DNA from: Banduia mediterranea
GTDB lineage: Bacteria; Pseudomonadota; Gammaproteobacteria; Nevskiales; Nevskiaceae
Assembly (NCBI RefSeq): GCF_031846245.1
Contig: NZ_JAVRIC010000028.1
Location: 1 to 49,296 of the forward strand
Reading direction: 5' to 3'
DNA: 49,296 nucleotides
In this document: positions 16,207 through 25,349 of the stretch, one piece after another
Position numbering within the stretch: position 1 is the stretch's first letter
Layout of the letters: the number at the start of each line of letters is the position of its first letter
Notes under the pieces: model-generated
Database searches by the model: none
What the model saw: the letters and a program-made list of their open reading frames with translations, nothing else
What the model was told of the DNA's origin: nothing
Translations under genes and position numbers: made by a program

Positions 16207-17865
16207 CTACATGTTCGGGTAGTTGGGCCCACCCGAACCTTCAGGCGCAATCCACACAATGTTCTGCGCCGGGTCCTTGATGTCACAGGTCTTGCAGTGC
16301 ACGCAGTTCTGCGCGTTGATCTGAAAACGCTTGCCGCCATTGTCGGCATCCACGACTTCGTAGACGCCGGCCGGGCAATAGCGCTGCGCCGGCTCGTCAT
16401 ATAACGGAAGGTTCTTGTCGATCGGGATGCTGGGATCCTTCAGCGTCAGATGTATCGGCTGGTCTTCCTCATGATTGGTGCTTGAGAGAAACACCGAGGA
16501 CAGCTTGTCGAAGCTCAGCTTGCCGTCCGGCTTGGCGTAAGTAATGCGCTTGGATTCCGCCGCCTTCTTCAGGCATTCGTGATCCGGTTTGGTGTCGTGC
16601 AGCGTCAACGGCAGCTTGCCGCCGAACCAGTTCTGATCCAGGTAATTGAATGCGCCGCCGAGCAGTACACCGTACTTGTGGATCGCGGGGCCGAAGTTGC
16701 GGCTACGGAACAGCTCGTCACTCAGCCAGCTTGCCTTGAACTTCTCGGGGTAGGCCGAAACCACATCACCGCCCTCGGCGCCGCCGGCCAGCTTCTCGGC
16801 CACGGCTTCGGCCGCGAGCATACCGGACTTCATCGCGGTATGGCTGCCCTTGATCTTGGCGAAGTTGAGCGTGCCGAGATCACAGCCGATCAAGGCGCCG
16901 CCCGGGAACACCATCTTCGGCAGCGAGTTGTAACCGCCCTTGGTGATCGCACGCGCGCCATAGGAAACACGCTTGCCGCCTTCCAGATACTGCTTGATCA
17001 CCGGGTGATGCTTGAAGCGCTGGAATTCGTCGAACGGTGACAGAAACGGATTGGTGTAGGACAGATCCACGATCAGCCCGACCACCACCATGTTGTCTTC
17101 AAGGTGGTACAGGAACGAGCCGCCCGGGTTGGCGTCGTCCAGGGGCCAGCCGGCGCCGTGCACGACCAGACCCTTCTCGTGCTTGGCCGGGTCGATTTCC
17201 CAAAGCTCCTTGAGCCCGATGCCGAAATGCTGGGGATCGACACCTTCGCGCAAGTTGTACTGTTCGAGCAGTCGCTTGCCGATATGGCCTCGGCAACCTT
17301 CCGCAAATAGCGTGTACTTGGCACGCAGTTCCATGCCCGGGGTATAGGCGCCTTCCTTGGGCTTGCCTTCGCGGTCGACACCGAGGTCGCCGGTAACGAT
17401 CCCGCGCACGATTCCATCTTCGATGATCGCATCCTGCGCAGCGAAGCCCGGATAGATTTCAACGCCGAGCGCTTCGGCCTGTTCTCCGAGCCAGCGGCAC
17501 AGATTGCCCAGCGAGATGATGTAGTTGCCTTCGTTGTGCATGGTTTTCGGCACAAACAGATTCGGCAGCTTGGTGGCCGCCGTTTCGCTGCGAAACAGAT
17601 AGACGTCGTCCCGCACGACCGGCGCGTTCAGGGGCGCGCCTCGGTCTTTCCAGTCAGGGAACAGCTCGTCCAGGGCACGCGGTTCAAACACCGCGCCGGA
17701 CAGGATGTGGGCGCCGACCTCCGAACCTTTCTCAACGACGCAGACGTTGATTTCCTTGCCGGCTTCCTCGGCAATCTGTTTCAGGCGGCATGCGGCGGCG
17801 AGACCGGCAGGGCCGGCGCCGACGACGACGACGTCATACTCCATCACATCACGTTCTACAGTCAT
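16207..17865 (-). CDS. Electron transfer flavoprotein-ubiquinone oxidoreductase
   Basis: This membrane-peripheral flavo-iron-sulfur protein passes electrons from reduced ETF to ubiquinone. The protein has about 552 residues. The N terminus has a dinucleotide-binding motif (VVVVGAGPAGLAAACRLKQ). The C terminus has the 4Fe-4S ligands in CPAGVYE and INAQNCVHCKTCDIKDP. The ATG at 17865 is used; the longer TTG start at 17910 adds residues without family support. It is the first gene of the ETF-QO-etfB-etfA cluster, and pgpA ends 106 bases upstream, so a promoter may lie in that gap. Confidence 0.95.
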   Translation of the reverse strand: MTVERDVMEYDVVVVGAGPAGLAAACRLKQIAEEAGKEINVCVVEKGSEVGAHILSGAVFEPRALDELFPDWKDRGAPLNAPVVRDDVYLFRSETAATKLPNLFVPKTMHNEGNYIISLGNLCRWLGEQAEALGVEIYPGFAAQDAIIEDGIVRGIVTGDLGVDREGKPKEGAYTPGMELRAKYTLFAEGCRGHIGKRLLEQYNLREGVDPQHFGIGLKELWEIDPAKHEKGLVVHGAGWPLDDANPGGSFLYHLEDNMVVVGLIVDLSYTNPFLSPFDEFQRFKHHPVIKQYLEGGKRVSYGARAITKGGYNSLPKMVFPGGALIGCDLGTLNFAKIKGSHTAMKSGMLAAEAVAEKLAGGAEGGDVVSAYPEKFKASWLSDELFRSRNFGPAIHKYGVLLGGAFNYLDQNWFGGKLPLTLHDTKPDHECLKKAAESKRITYAKPDGKLSFDKLSSVFLSSTNHEEDQPIHLTLKDPSIPIDKNLPLYDEPAQRYCPAGVYEVVDADNGGKRFQINAQNCVHCKTCDIKDPAQNIVWIAPEGSGGPNYPNM

Positions 17866-17971
17866 TGCTTGCTCAGGCTGGCTGAATGGAAGTGGGTCCG
17901 GTTTGGACAATCAAGTCTGCCATTATAACGCGAGACGACCGAAGGCTGGCTGTCAGACCCGATTTTCCGGC

Positions 17972-18511
17972 TCACGCAAGGAACTCCGTGCCGAGCCATG
18001 CGGCCCCCGCGAGCAGCAAGGCAGACACCAGACCCGCCGCCAGATCGTCAATCATCACGCCGAGGCCACCATCGACGTGCGCATCCAACCAGCGTATCGG
18101 CCAGGGCTTGGCAATGTCGAAGATCCGGAACAGAACAAATCCGGCCAGCAGCCCGGTCCAGATCGGCCATGGCCAAAGTCCCAGCGCCGGCAGCAGCGGG
18201 ACGACGGTCAACAGATAGGCCACGATTTCGTCGAAAACCACGCCAGGGTGATCCGGTACGCCCAGACGCCGGCAACTCTCGCCGCAAATACGCACGCCGA
18301 CGATCGACAGGATCAGCAGCAAGGCCGCGTAGACCGGCCATGGGAGCCACAGCAGCGCGAGTGCGATCGGCAGCGCAGCCAGCGTGCCCCAGGTGCCGGG
18401 CGCCTTGCGTGCAAGCCCGCTGCCGAACCCGAAGGCCAGAAAATGTACCGGTGTCGTCATGATCAGGCGCGCCGGGAACTTCGGCGCAACGCGAAAAGCG
18501 CTGCTCTTCAT
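17972..18511 (-). CDS. pgpA: Phosphatidylglycerophosphatase A
   Basis: PgpA is an inner-membrane phosphatase making phosphatidylglycerol from its phosphate. The 179-residue protein has the N-terminal GSGLARKAPGTWGTLAAL, the acidic site VVFDEIVAYLL, four to five hydrophobic segments, and the C-terminal FRIFDIAKPWPIRWLD and GGLGVMIDDLAAG motifs. The usual DPQEIVWDE segment reads DHPGVVFDE here, but the essential DE pair is kept. The ATG overlaps the thiL stop (ATGA), showing translational coupling. An internal ATG at 18460 is closer to typical PgpA N termini. It is the last gene of the glyA-to-pgpA run. Confidence 0.93.
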   Translation of the reverse strand: MKSSAFRVAPKFPARLIMTTPVHFLAFGFGSGLARKAPGTWGTLAALPIALALLWLPWPVYAALLLILSIVGVRICGESCRRLGVPDHPGVVFDEIVAYLLTVVPLLPALGLWPWPIWTGLLAGFVLFRIFDIAKPWPIRWLDAHVDGGLGVMIDDLAAGLVSALLLAGAAWLGTEFLA

Positions 18512-19458
18512 GCGAAATGGTCGAATCCGTTATTTTCGAAGCTGTGCAGGGTACCGTCCAGAGCATGCAGGCGCACGCCCGGGGTCTGCGAAATCCGACC
18601 GATCGGAGTCAGTGCGCAGACATGCATGGCCAGGACGAGACGCTCATCGGGTATGCACAGGCAGAGTTCGTAGTCGTCGCCACCGGTCGCCTGATAGCGC
18701 AATCGTGCCATTGGATCGGGAACCAGGACGCTCAGTGCCGGCGAGGCGGGCAGACGAGCAGCCTCAAGATCGGCGCCTGTTCCGCTTGCGGTGCAAATAT
18801 GCCCGAGATCGGCCAGCAGGCCGTCGGAAATGTCGATCGCCGCAGACGCCAGATCCAGCAATCCCCTGCCCTCGTCGAGACGTGGAACTGGGCGCTCCAA
18901 GCGACGGCGCAGCTCGGCTTCGGTTCCGATGGGGACACTGCGCGCCTGACCGAATCGGGCCAATGCGGCTGCTGCATCGCCGAGCGTACCGGTCACCACA
19001 ACCCAATCGCCGGATTTGGCGCCGCTGCGACGCAACGCACGAGCGCGCGGAACCAGCCCCATCGCCGTCACCGAAATCGTGAGCGGCCCACACGTGATGT
19101 CACCGCCGACCAGGGCGACGCCGCTCAACCGCGCGAGTTCGGCGAAGCCTTCCGAAAATCCGGCCACCCAGGCATCGTCGAGCGTCGGCAGACTCAGCGC
19201 CAGCGTGACCCAACAGGCATCCGCGCCCATCGCCGCCAAATCCGAGAGGTTCACCGCCAGCGACTTCCATCCGACATCTGCTGCGGCGGTCCGCTCCGGA
19301 AAATGGCGCCCGGCCACCAGGGTGTCCGCCGTGACCACGAGCTGCCGGTCCGGCGGAACATCAAGGATCGCGGCATCGTCACCGATGCCCAGAACGATCC
19401 CATCACCGTCCGGTGCCAACTCGGCGAAGTGTCGGCGAATCAGCTCGAACTCGCCCAT
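18508..19458 (-). CDS. thiL: Thiamine-monophosphate kinase
   Basis: ThiL phosphorylates thiamine phosphate to thiamine diphosphate. The 316-residue protein starts GEFELIRRHFA and has GIGDDAAIL, VTADTLVAGRHF, the VGWKSLAVNLSDLAAMGA signature and VVTGTLGDAAAAL, plus ISDGLLADLGH near residue 210 and GDDYELC. These include the conserved Asp metal ligands. It is three bases after nusB and overlaps pgpA by four bases, an order conserved in gammaproteobacteria. Confidence 0.95.
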   Translation of the reverse strand: MGEFELIRRHFAELAPDGDGIVLGIGDDAAILDVPPDRQLVVTADTLVAGRHFPERTAAADVGWKSLAVNLSDLAAMGADACWVTLALSLPTLDDAWVAGFSEGFAELARLSGVALVGGDITCGPLTISVTAMGLVPRARALRRSGAKSGDWVVVTGTLGDAAAALARFGQARSVPIGTEAELRRRLERPVPRLDEGRGLLDLASAAIDISDGLLADLGHICTASGTGADLEAARLPASPALSVLVPDPMARLRYQATGGDDYELCLCIPDERLVLAMHVCALTPIGRISQTPGVRLHALDGTLHSFENNGFDHFA

Positions 19459-19461
19459 GCC

Positions 19462-19896
19462 TCAAAGGCCGGCCGAGACTTCCACCGAACGGGTGCTGCG
19501 CGCGACCTTGTCGAGCACGCCGTTGACGAACTTGAAACTTTCGTCGACGCCGCCGAACATCTTGGCGAGATTGACCGATTCGTTGACCACGACACGCCAC
19601 GGCACATCGGGACAGAACACCAGTTCGTAGGTTCCCACCATCAGAATCGCGCGCTCCATCGGGTCCAGCTCGTGCACGGGACGGTCCAGGTGCGGCGTGA
19701 AGTGCGTCAGCAACTGCGGCGCCTCACGCACGGTGCCGTCGAGCAGCGCCTGAAAGTATTCGGCATCGGCTCGCCCCAGGCCCGGATCCTCGCGGAACTG
19801 CTTGAGCAGGCGCTCGGGCGGCGTTTCGTTGAACAGCCAGCTGTACAGCGCCTGCACGGTCAGCCGGCGCGCCAGACCGCGGCGGCTCTGCGGCAT
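19462..19896 (-). CDS. nusB: Transcription antitermination factor NusB
   Basis: NusB binds boxA RNA with S10 (NusE) and promotes antitermination on rRNA operons. From the ATG at 19896 the protein has 144 residues and begins MPQSRRGLARRLTVQALYSW, matching the usual N terminus; the longer ATG at 19941 overlaps ribH and adds 15 unsupported residues. Conserved features are the AR-rich N-terminal helix, LDPMERAILMVGTYEL, VVVNESVNLAKMFG and KFVNGVLDKVA. It is tightly spaced between ribH and thiL. Confidence 0.93.
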   Translation of the reverse strand: MPQSRRGLARRLTVQALYSWLFNETPPERLLKQFREDPGLGRADAEYFQALLDGTVREAPQLLTHFTPHLDRPVHELDPMERAILMVGTYELVFCPDVPWRVVVNESVNLAKMFGGVDESFKFVNGVLDKVARSTRSVEVSAGL

Positions 19897-19919
19897 CGGA
19901 TCTTTGCGAACCTGATCTT

Positions 19920-20420
19920 TCAAGACGTTTCCAGCCCCCATTCGAATCGAATCATTTCGAGCACCGCCTGTGCGGACTCGTAACCCTTGTTATCCTTGCC
20001 CTCACCTGATCGCGCGGTGGCCTGCTCGACCGTATCGACCGTCAGCACACCGAAACCCAGAGGGATTCCGTAGCGCAGCATGACATCCTGCAGGCCGCGT
20101 GCGCATTCGCCGGCCACGAAATCGAAATGCGGGGTCTCGCCGCGAATCACCGCGCCCAGCGCCACCACCGCGTCGAAATGCTTGCCGTGGGCGATACGCT
20201 CGCAGGCCAGCGGCACTTCGAACGCCCCCGGCACGCGGTACAGGCGGGTATTGGAACCGCGCACGCCCCAATCCGACAGCGCCTGCCGCGCGCCGTCGAT
20301 CAGCGCATCGACGATCTCGCAATTCCAGCGCGTGGCGACGATCGCGATCCGGGTATTCATCAGCTCGCCCGGCGCCGGCGGCGATGGTGCCGCATAACCG
20401 GATTTTTGGTCCGCACTCAT
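19920..20420 (-). CDS. ribH: 6,7-dimethyl-8-ribityllumazine synthase
   Basis: RibH condenses 3,4-dihydroxybutanone phosphate with the ribityl-pyrimidine to give lumazine, the substrate of riboflavin synthase. The 166-residue protein has IAIVATRWNCEIVDALI, VPGAFEVPLACE, ALGAVIRGETPHFDFVAGE (with the catalytic-region His) and GFGVLTVDTVEQA. About 20 extra residues precede the core, unremarkable for the family. AGGAA precedes the ATG. It lies between ribBA and nusB. Confidence 0.96.
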   Translation of the reverse strand: MSADQKSGYAAPSPPAPGELMNTRIAIVATRWNCEIVDALIDGARQALSDWGVRGSNTRLYRVPGAFEVPLACERIAHGKHFDAVVALGAVIRGETPHFDFVAGECARGLQDVMLRYGIPLGFGVLTVDTVEQATARSGEGKDNKGYESAQAVLEMIRFEWGLETS

Positions 20421-20456
20421 GGATTCAGTTCCTGTCTCGGATTGTTGGCTCGCCCA

Positions 20457-21620
20457 TCAGTCGCAATGCTCGTAGCCCACGACTTCCAGTCCGAATCCGA
20501 CGATCGATTGCATGCGCTTGGGCGCCGACAGTACGCGCATGCGTCGTACGCCCAGGTCGACGAGGATCTGCGCACCGATGCCGTAGGTGCGCAGGGTATG
20601 CCGCGACTCGGGGTCCTGAACGGCCGGATCCTGGCCGGTCGACTGCGGATTCAGCCCCAACACACCTTGAACCAGGTCTCGCGGCGTCTCGGTCTTGCGC
20701 AGAATCACGACGATTCCGTTGTCGGCCTGTGCCACACGTTGCAGCGCGCGACGCAAGGGCCAGCCGGCGCCAGCCTGTTCGACACCGAGCAGATCCGCCA
20801 GGGTGTTGCGCACGTGCACGCGAACCAGAGTCGGCGTTTCCGGACTCACGCTGCCGTGAACCATGGCGAGGTGCACGGCATTGTCGATAGCGTCCTGATA
20901 GGTCACCAGGCGAAATTCGCCGAACTCGGTCCGCACCTGGGCTTCGGCGACGCGCTCGACCGTATGCTCGTTATGCAGGCGATATCGAATCAAATCGGCA
21001 ATGGTACAGATCTTGATCTGATGCCGCCGCGCGAATGCGAGCAGGTCATCGCGACGCGCCATCGTCCCGTCTTCATTGAGGATTTCGACGATTACGGAGG
21101 CCGGCTCCAGTCCGGCCATGCGCGCCAGATCGCAGCCTGCCTCGGTATGGCCGGCACGCGTCAGTACGCCGCCCGCCTGCGCCGTCAGCGGAAAGATGTG
21201 GCCAGGCTGGACCAGGTCTTCGGGCCGCGCGTCGCGGGCCACTGCGGCCTGCACGGTGCGCGCGCGATCGAAGGCGGAAATTCCAGTGGTCACACCTTCG
21301 GCGGCCTCGATCGACACGGTGAACGCGGTTTTGTGCTTGTCGTCGCCGACTGCAACCATCGGCGGCAAGCGCAACTGGCGACAACGATCGGCGGTGAGCG
21401 TCAGACAGATCAGGCCGCGGCCATAGCGGGCCATGAAATTGATGTCCTCGGCGCGGACGCGCTCGGCCGCCATGACCAGATCGCCTTCGTTCTCCCGATC
21501 CTCGTCATCCATCACCACGACCATCTTGCCGGCCGCGATGTCGGCGACCACATCCTCGATCGGATCCAGAGCACCGTGTTCGGCTCCGCTGAGACTTTCC
21601 GGGGGTACCGCTTTGTTCAT
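20457..21620 (-). CDS. ribBA: 3,4-dihydroxy-2-butanone-4-phosphate synthase fused to a degenerate GTP cyclohydrolase II domain
   Basis: The N-terminal half (residues about 18-215) is a complete RibB: VVVMDDEDRENEGDLVMAAE, GLICLTLT, HKTAFTVSIEA, GHIFPLTAQ and AGHTEAGCDLARMAGL. It converts ribulose 5-phosphate to dihydroxybutanone phosphate and formate. The C-terminal half has the RibA fold outline (VRTEFGEFRLVTYQD, and a closing GVRRMRVLSAPKR), but the zinc-binding cysteine region is replaced by RVHVRNTLADLLGVEQAG, with no HGECLTGD-type motif. GTP cyclohydrolase II activity is therefore unlikely, as in RibBX-type hybrids; a separate RibA must exist elsewhere. AAGGA precedes the ATG. Confidence 0.93.
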   Translation of the reverse strand: MNKAVPPESLSGAEHGALDPIEDVVADIAAGKMVVVMDDEDRENEGDLVMAAERVRAEDINFMARYGRGLICLTLTADRCRQLRLPPMVAVGDDKHKTAFTVSIEAAEGVTTGISAFDRARTVQAAVARDARPEDLVQPGHIFPLTAQAGGVLTRAGHTEAGCDLARMAGLEPASVIVEILNEDGTMARRDDLLAFARRHQIKICTIADLIRYRLHNEHTVERVAEAQVRTEFGEFRLVTYQDAIDNAVHLAMVHGSVSPETPTLVRVHVRNTLADLLGVEQAGAGWPLRRALQRVAQADNGIVVILRKTETPRDLVQGVLGLNPQSTGQDPAVQDPESRHTLRTYGIGAQILVDLGVRRMRVLSAPKRMQSIVGFGLEVVGYEHCD

Positions 21621-21621
21621 G

Positions 21622-22218
21622 TCAGTTCCTTGCCGCCGTCAGGCGTTCGAGGTAGCGCGCGATCAGGTCGACTTCGAGATTGACGCTGCCGCCGACCTCC
21701 AGCGAACCCAGCGAGGTTTGCTCCCGTGTATGGGGGATGATGTTAACGCCAAAGCTGCACTCGCCGACTTCATTGACGGTCAGGCTGATGCCGTCGATGG
21801 TGATCGACCCCTTTGGCGCAACGTAGCGCGAAAGCGCCGCCGGAAGCTCGAATTCCAGCCGCCAGCTCCGGGCCTCCTCGCGTGCGTCCAGCAGCCGGCT
21901 GAGGCCATCGACATGACCACTGACGAAATGTCCGCCGATTTGCCTGGATGGTGTCAGCGAGCGTTCAAGATTCAACTTGCGGCCCGGCACCCAGCCTGCA
22001 GCGGTGGTCAGCTGCAGAGTTTCGACCGAGACATCAGCGTCGAAGCTTGCGCCTTCGAACGCGATCGCGGTCAGGCACACACCGGACACGGCAATGCTGT
22101 CTCCGATCGCGGAGTCGCGAAGGAATCCGTCCGGGGCCTCGATGCGAAAACGACGGTCTCCGTCGCGATGCTCTGCGGCGACGACGGTCCCGGTCGCTTC
22201 GACAATTCCTGTAAACAT
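21622..22218 (-). CDS. ribE: Riboflavin synthase, alpha chain
   Basis: The enzyme dismutates two lumazines into riboflavin and the pyrimidine precursor. The 198-residue protein starts MFTGIVEATGTVV, the family hallmark, and is built of two lumazine-binding repeats: the first with IGDSIAVSGVCLTAI and the second with GSITIDGISLTVNEV. GGHFVSGHVDG lies at the junction. It is one base before ribBA and 9 bases after ribD. It is often named ribC outside the enterics. Confidence 0.96.
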   Translation of the reverse strand: MFTGIVEATGTVVAAEHRDGDRRFRIEAPDGFLRDSAIGDSIAVSGVCLTAIAFEGASFDADVSVETLQLTTAAGWVPGRKLNLERSLTPSRQIGGHFVSGHVDGLSRLLDAREEARSWRLEFELPAALSRYVAPKGSITIDGISLTVNEVGECSFGVNIIPHTREQTSLGSLEVGGSVNLEVDLIARYLERLTAARN

Positions 22219-22227
22219 GGGTACGAC

Positions 22228-23346
22228 TCACTCCAGACGAGGTTCGGCGATGATGCGCAGGTCGCTTCCGATCTGCCGCACATCGGTGAATGTGAGCTGC
22301 ACACGCTCGGACAACTGTCGCAAGCCCGGCAGCTGCGCCATTGGACGGGCATCCGAGCCCAACATCAACGGCGCCAGATACAGCACCAGTTCGTCGACCA
22401 GGTCTGAGCGCAGCCACGCGCCGGCCAGAATCGGCCCGCATTCCACCAGCACCGAATTGACGCCGGCGGTGCCGAGCACGCGCAAGGCATCACCCAGCTC
22501 GACCTGCCCGCCGGGGCCGGCGCGTACCAGATGCACCTCGACGCCCTGCGCGCGCAGGCGATCGACCATCGCGCCGCGCGGCCGAACCGTCAGCGCGAAA
22601 CGTCGCGCATCCGGGTGCCAGACCTGCGCAGTCGCCGGGCTGCGCAACTGCGTGTCCAGCACGATGCGGTCGGGCTGACGCAATGCTGCTCCGGGCTCGA
22701 GTCCCTTGCGCACGGTCAGCGCCGGATTGTCGGCGAGCACAGTGGCACTGCTGGTCAGCACCGCTCCGGCACTGGCACGCAGGCGGTGGACATCGGTGCG
22801 CGCGGCTTCACCCGTGATCCACTGCGATTCACCGCTGGCCATGGCTGTCCGCCCATCCAGGCTCGACGCCAGCTTCAGGCTCAACCATGGCCGCCCACGG
22901 CGCACACGCGACAGGAATCCGCGATTGAGCGACTCGGCCTCGGTCTCCATCAAACCGCAGTCGACCTCGATGCCGGCGCCACGCAGGCGGTTCATCCCCT
23001 GGCCGGCCACCGCTGGATACGGATCTTCCATGGCGACCCAGACCTTGGCGACACCGGCCGCGACCAAGGCCTCGCAGCACGGCGGCGTGCGTCCGTGATG
23101 CGCGCAAGGCTCCAGGCTGACGAAAACCTCGGCGCCCCGCGCGCGATCGCCGGCTTGCCGCAATGCGATCACTTCGGCGTGGGCTTCACCGGCGCGCTCG
23201 TGCCAGCCGCGACCGACGATTTCGCCGTCACGGACGACGACGCAGCCCACACGTGGATTCGGATGGGTGGAGGTGCTTCCGCGTTCGGCCAGACGCAGCG
23301 CCTGCGCCATGTACGCGGCGGCCTCAACCGGGCTTGCGGCGGCCAC
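22228..23346 (-). CDS. ribD: Bifunctional riboflavin deaminase/reductase
   Basis: RibD deaminates the pyrimidine formed by GTP cyclohydrolase II and reduces its ribosyl side chain. The deaminase domain (residues 1-150) has the zinc motifs GEAHAEVIAL and SLEPCAHHGRTPPC, after THPNPRVGCVV. The reductase domain follows (about 155-370; PWLSLKLASSLDGRTA, WITGEAARTDVHRLRA, LVECGPILAGAWL). The GTG at 23346 overlaps nrdR by 23 bases and retains the helix before YMAQAL that family members have; an ATG at 23310 is the alternative. Co-transcribed with the other rib genes. Confidence 0.94.
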   Translation of the reverse strand: MAAASPVEAAAYMAQALRLAERGSTSTHPNPRVGCVVVRDGEIVGRGWHERAGEAHAEVIALRQAGDRARGAEVFVSLEPCAHHGRTPPCCEALVAAGVAKVWVAMEDPYPAVAGQGMNRLRGAGIEVDCGLMETEAESLNRGFLSRVRRGRPWLSLKLASSLDGRTAMASGESQWITGEAARTDVHRLRASAGAVLTSSATVLADNPALTVRKGLEPGAALRQPDRIVLDTQLRSPATAQVWHPDARRFALTVRPRGAMVDRLRAQGVEVHLVRAGPGGQVELGDALRVLGTAGVNSVLVECGPILAGAWLRSDLVDELVLYLAPLMLGSDARPMAQLPGLRQLSERVQLTFTDVRQIGSDLRIIAEPRLE

Positions 23347-23854
23347 TCAGGGGCTTGTCTGATTGAATCAGCGACAGTTGCGCGCGCCGTTGCTCGGCCG
23401 TCGGTGCCGACAGCAGGCGCTCGACCTCTTCGCGAAACGCATTGGCATCCTCGAACTGGCGGTAGATCGAAGCAAAGCGCACATACGCCACATGATCGAT
23501 GTCACTGAGCTGCTGCATCACCAGCTCGCCGAGCTGACGCGAGGGCACCTCGCGCTCGCCACTGGCGCGCAGTTCGCGCATGACGTGGTCGACCACCTGA
23601 TCGATCTGCTCCTGATGCACCGGACGCTTGTAGCAGGCCGACTCGATGCCGCGATGCAGCTTGTCCTCGGAAAACGGCTCTGGCGTACCGTCACGCTTGA
23701 GCACCTGCGGCATCGACAGCTGCGCCTTCTCGAAGGTTGTGAAACGCTGGCTACAATTGCCGCACTCGCGGCGACGCCGCACCACCAGCCCCTCCTCCGT
23801 CAGGCGCGAATCGACGACCCGTGTGTCCTCGAACTTGCAGAAGGGGCATTGCAT
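23324..23854 (-). CDS. nrdR: Transcriptional repressor NrdR
   Basis: NrdR represses ribonucleotide reductase genes in response to ATP and dATP. The protein has 176 residues. The N-terminal zinc ribbon (residues 1-40) has CPFC and CGNCSQRFTTFE, with the VVDSR basic segment between, and an ATP-cone domain follows (about 48-138; VLKRDGTPEPFSEDKLHRGI). The ATG at 23854 gives the canonical MQCPFC start; the longer GTG frame upstream is spurious. The C terminus is extended by about 25 residues relative to shorter NrdRs. It stands in the conserved glyA-nrdR-ribD order. Confidence 0.96.
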   Translation of the reverse strand: MQCPFCKFEDTRVVDSRLTEEGLVVRRRRECGNCSQRFTTFEKAQLSMPQVLKRDGTPEPFSEDKLHRGIESACYKRPVHQEQIDQVVDHVMRELRASGEREVPSRQLGELVMQQLSDIDHVAYVRFASIYRQFEDANAFREEVERLLSAPTAEQRRAQLSLIQSDKPLSGRRKPG

Positions 23855-23960
23855 CGTTAAGGCCGGGACCCGGGGCAAAGACAGGCTTCGCCCCTGCGCC
23901 GAGATGTCCGGATCGGCTTGTGGCTGTTGTAGCAGGGGCACATCGCCAAGTGTTTCTCAC

Positions 23961-23988
23961 GGGTCCCGGGTCCCGGGTCCCGGGTCCC
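23961..23988. repeat. Four perfect tandem copies of GGGTCCC
   Basis: The 7-bp unit is repeated four times without change in the 171-base gap between glyA and nrdR. About 95 bases away (near 23864) is GGGACCCGG, able to pair with CCGGGTCCC in the array, and AGGCTTCG/CGAAGCCT further brackets the interval. The region may fold into a long hairpin in the glyA-nrdR transcript. Confidence 0.85.
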
Positions 23989-24025
23989 GAAGCCTGCAAC
24001 ACCTTCCCCAACGCCAATCGCCATC

Positions 24026-25315
24026 TCAAGCCGCCCGTCGCGCAGCTTGATACACGGGATGCGCCGCGCACAGGGCTTCGACCTGAGCGCGCACCTGCGC
24101 GATCACCGCGTCCACGTCGCCGCTGCTGCTCATCGCGTCGACGATGTCACCGATCCAGCCCGCGACCGCGGCCATGTCGCCGGCGGAAAATCCGCGCGTG
24201 GTTCCGGCCGGGCTGCCGATACGCAAACCCGAGGTCACGAACGGCGAACGCGGGTCGTTCGGCACGGCGTTCTTGTTCACGGTGATGTGGGCACGGCCCA
24301 GGGCGGCTTCTGCATCCTTGCCGGTCACGTCCTTGGCGACCAGGTCGAGCAGGAACAGATGGTTATCGGTACCACCTGAGACCACCTTGTAACCGCGATC
24401 CACGAACACCTGCGCCATCGCGCGGGCGTTGACCACCACCTGCTGCTGATAGGTCTTGAAGTCCTCCGCCAACGCCTCCTTGAAGGCCACCGCCTTGGCG
24501 GCGATGACGTGCATCAGGGGGCCGCCCTGGATGCCCGGAAACACCGCGGAATTGAGCTTCTTGTGCAGCGCTTCGTCCTGACCCTTGGACAGGATGATGC
24601 CGCCGCGCGGTCCGCGCAGGGTCTTGTGCGTGGTGCTGGTGACCACATGCGCATGATCCATCGGGCTCGGGTAGACGCCGGCCGCCACCAGACCGGCCAC
24701 ATGCGCCATGTCCACCCAGAACCAGGCGCCGATCTTGTCGGCGATCTCGCGCATGCGCGCCCAGTCCTTGAATCGCGAGTACGCAGAAAAGCCGCCGATG
24801 ATCATCTTCGGCTTGTGCTCCAGCGCCAGGCGCTCCATTTCGTCGTAGTTGATCAGCCCGGTTTCCGGATCCAGACCGTAGGCGACCACCTGATAATCCT
24901 TGCCCGAGAAATTCGCCGGATGACCATGCGTGAGATGACCGCCATGCGCGAGATTCATGCCCATGATGATGTCACCGGGGCGCACCAGCGCCGAAAACAC
25001 CGCGGCGTTGGCCTGCGCGCCGGAATGCGGCTGAACATTGGCGTAGTCGGCGCCGAACAGGGTCTTGACCCGCTCGATTGCCAGCGTCTCGGCAATATCG
25101 ACGAACTCGCAACCACCGTAGTAGCGCTTGCCGGGATAGCCCTCGGCGTACTTGTTGGTCAGCTCGGAACCCTGAGCTTCCATGACCGCCGGACTGGTAT
25201 AGTTCTCGGACGCGATCAGCTCGATATGCGCTTCCTGACGCTCGCGCTCGGATTCAATCGCCTTCCACAGCTCGGCGTCGGACTCGGCGATGGATTGAGC
25301 TTGGGTCCACATCAT
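24026..25315 (-). CDS. glyA: Serine hydroxymethyltransferase
   Basis: GlyA is a PLP enzyme interconverting serine and glycine with transfer of a one-carbon unit to tetrahydrofolate. The 429-residue protein has [49 protein letters not shown] and the PLP-lysine segment [17 protein letters not shown] run [17 protein letters not shown] is diagnostic. The start is ATGATG; either methionine may be used and no strong ribosome site is visible. It lies upstream of nrdR and 34 bases after nadA. Confidence 0.97.
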   Translation of the reverse strand: MMWTQAQSIAESDAELWKAIESERERQEAHIELIASENYTSPAVMEAQGSELTNKYAEGYPGKRYYGGCEFVDIAETLAIERVKTLFGADYANVQPHSGAQANAAVFSALVRPGDIIMGMNLAHGGHLTHGHPANFSGKDYQVVAYGLDPETGLINYDEMERLALEHKPKMIIGGFSAYSRFKDWARMREIADKIGAWFWVDMAHVAGLVAAGVYPSPMDHAHVVTSTTHKTLRGPRGGIILSKGQDEALHKKLNSAVFPGIQGGPLMHVIAAKAVAFKEALAEDFKTYQQQVVVNARAMAQVFVDRGYKVVSGGTDNHLFLLDLVAKDVTGKDAEAALGRAHITVNKNAVPNDPRSPFVTSGLRIGSPAGTTRGFSAGDMAAVAGWIGDIVDAMSSSGDVDAVIAQVRAQVEALCAAHPVYQAARRAA

Positions 25316-25349
25316 GTTCTAAGACTCTGAGTCGGGGTACGGGAAAGGC

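Noticed and set aside
23961-23988. CRISPR-like array
   Set aside because: The 7-bp units are directly adjacent with no spacers and no cas genes are present, so this is a simple tandem repeat.
22219-24025. FMN riboswitch ahead of the riboflavin genes
   Set aside because: No RFN-type conserved blocks were seen upstream of ribD, ribE or ribBA, and the genes are packed too tightly.
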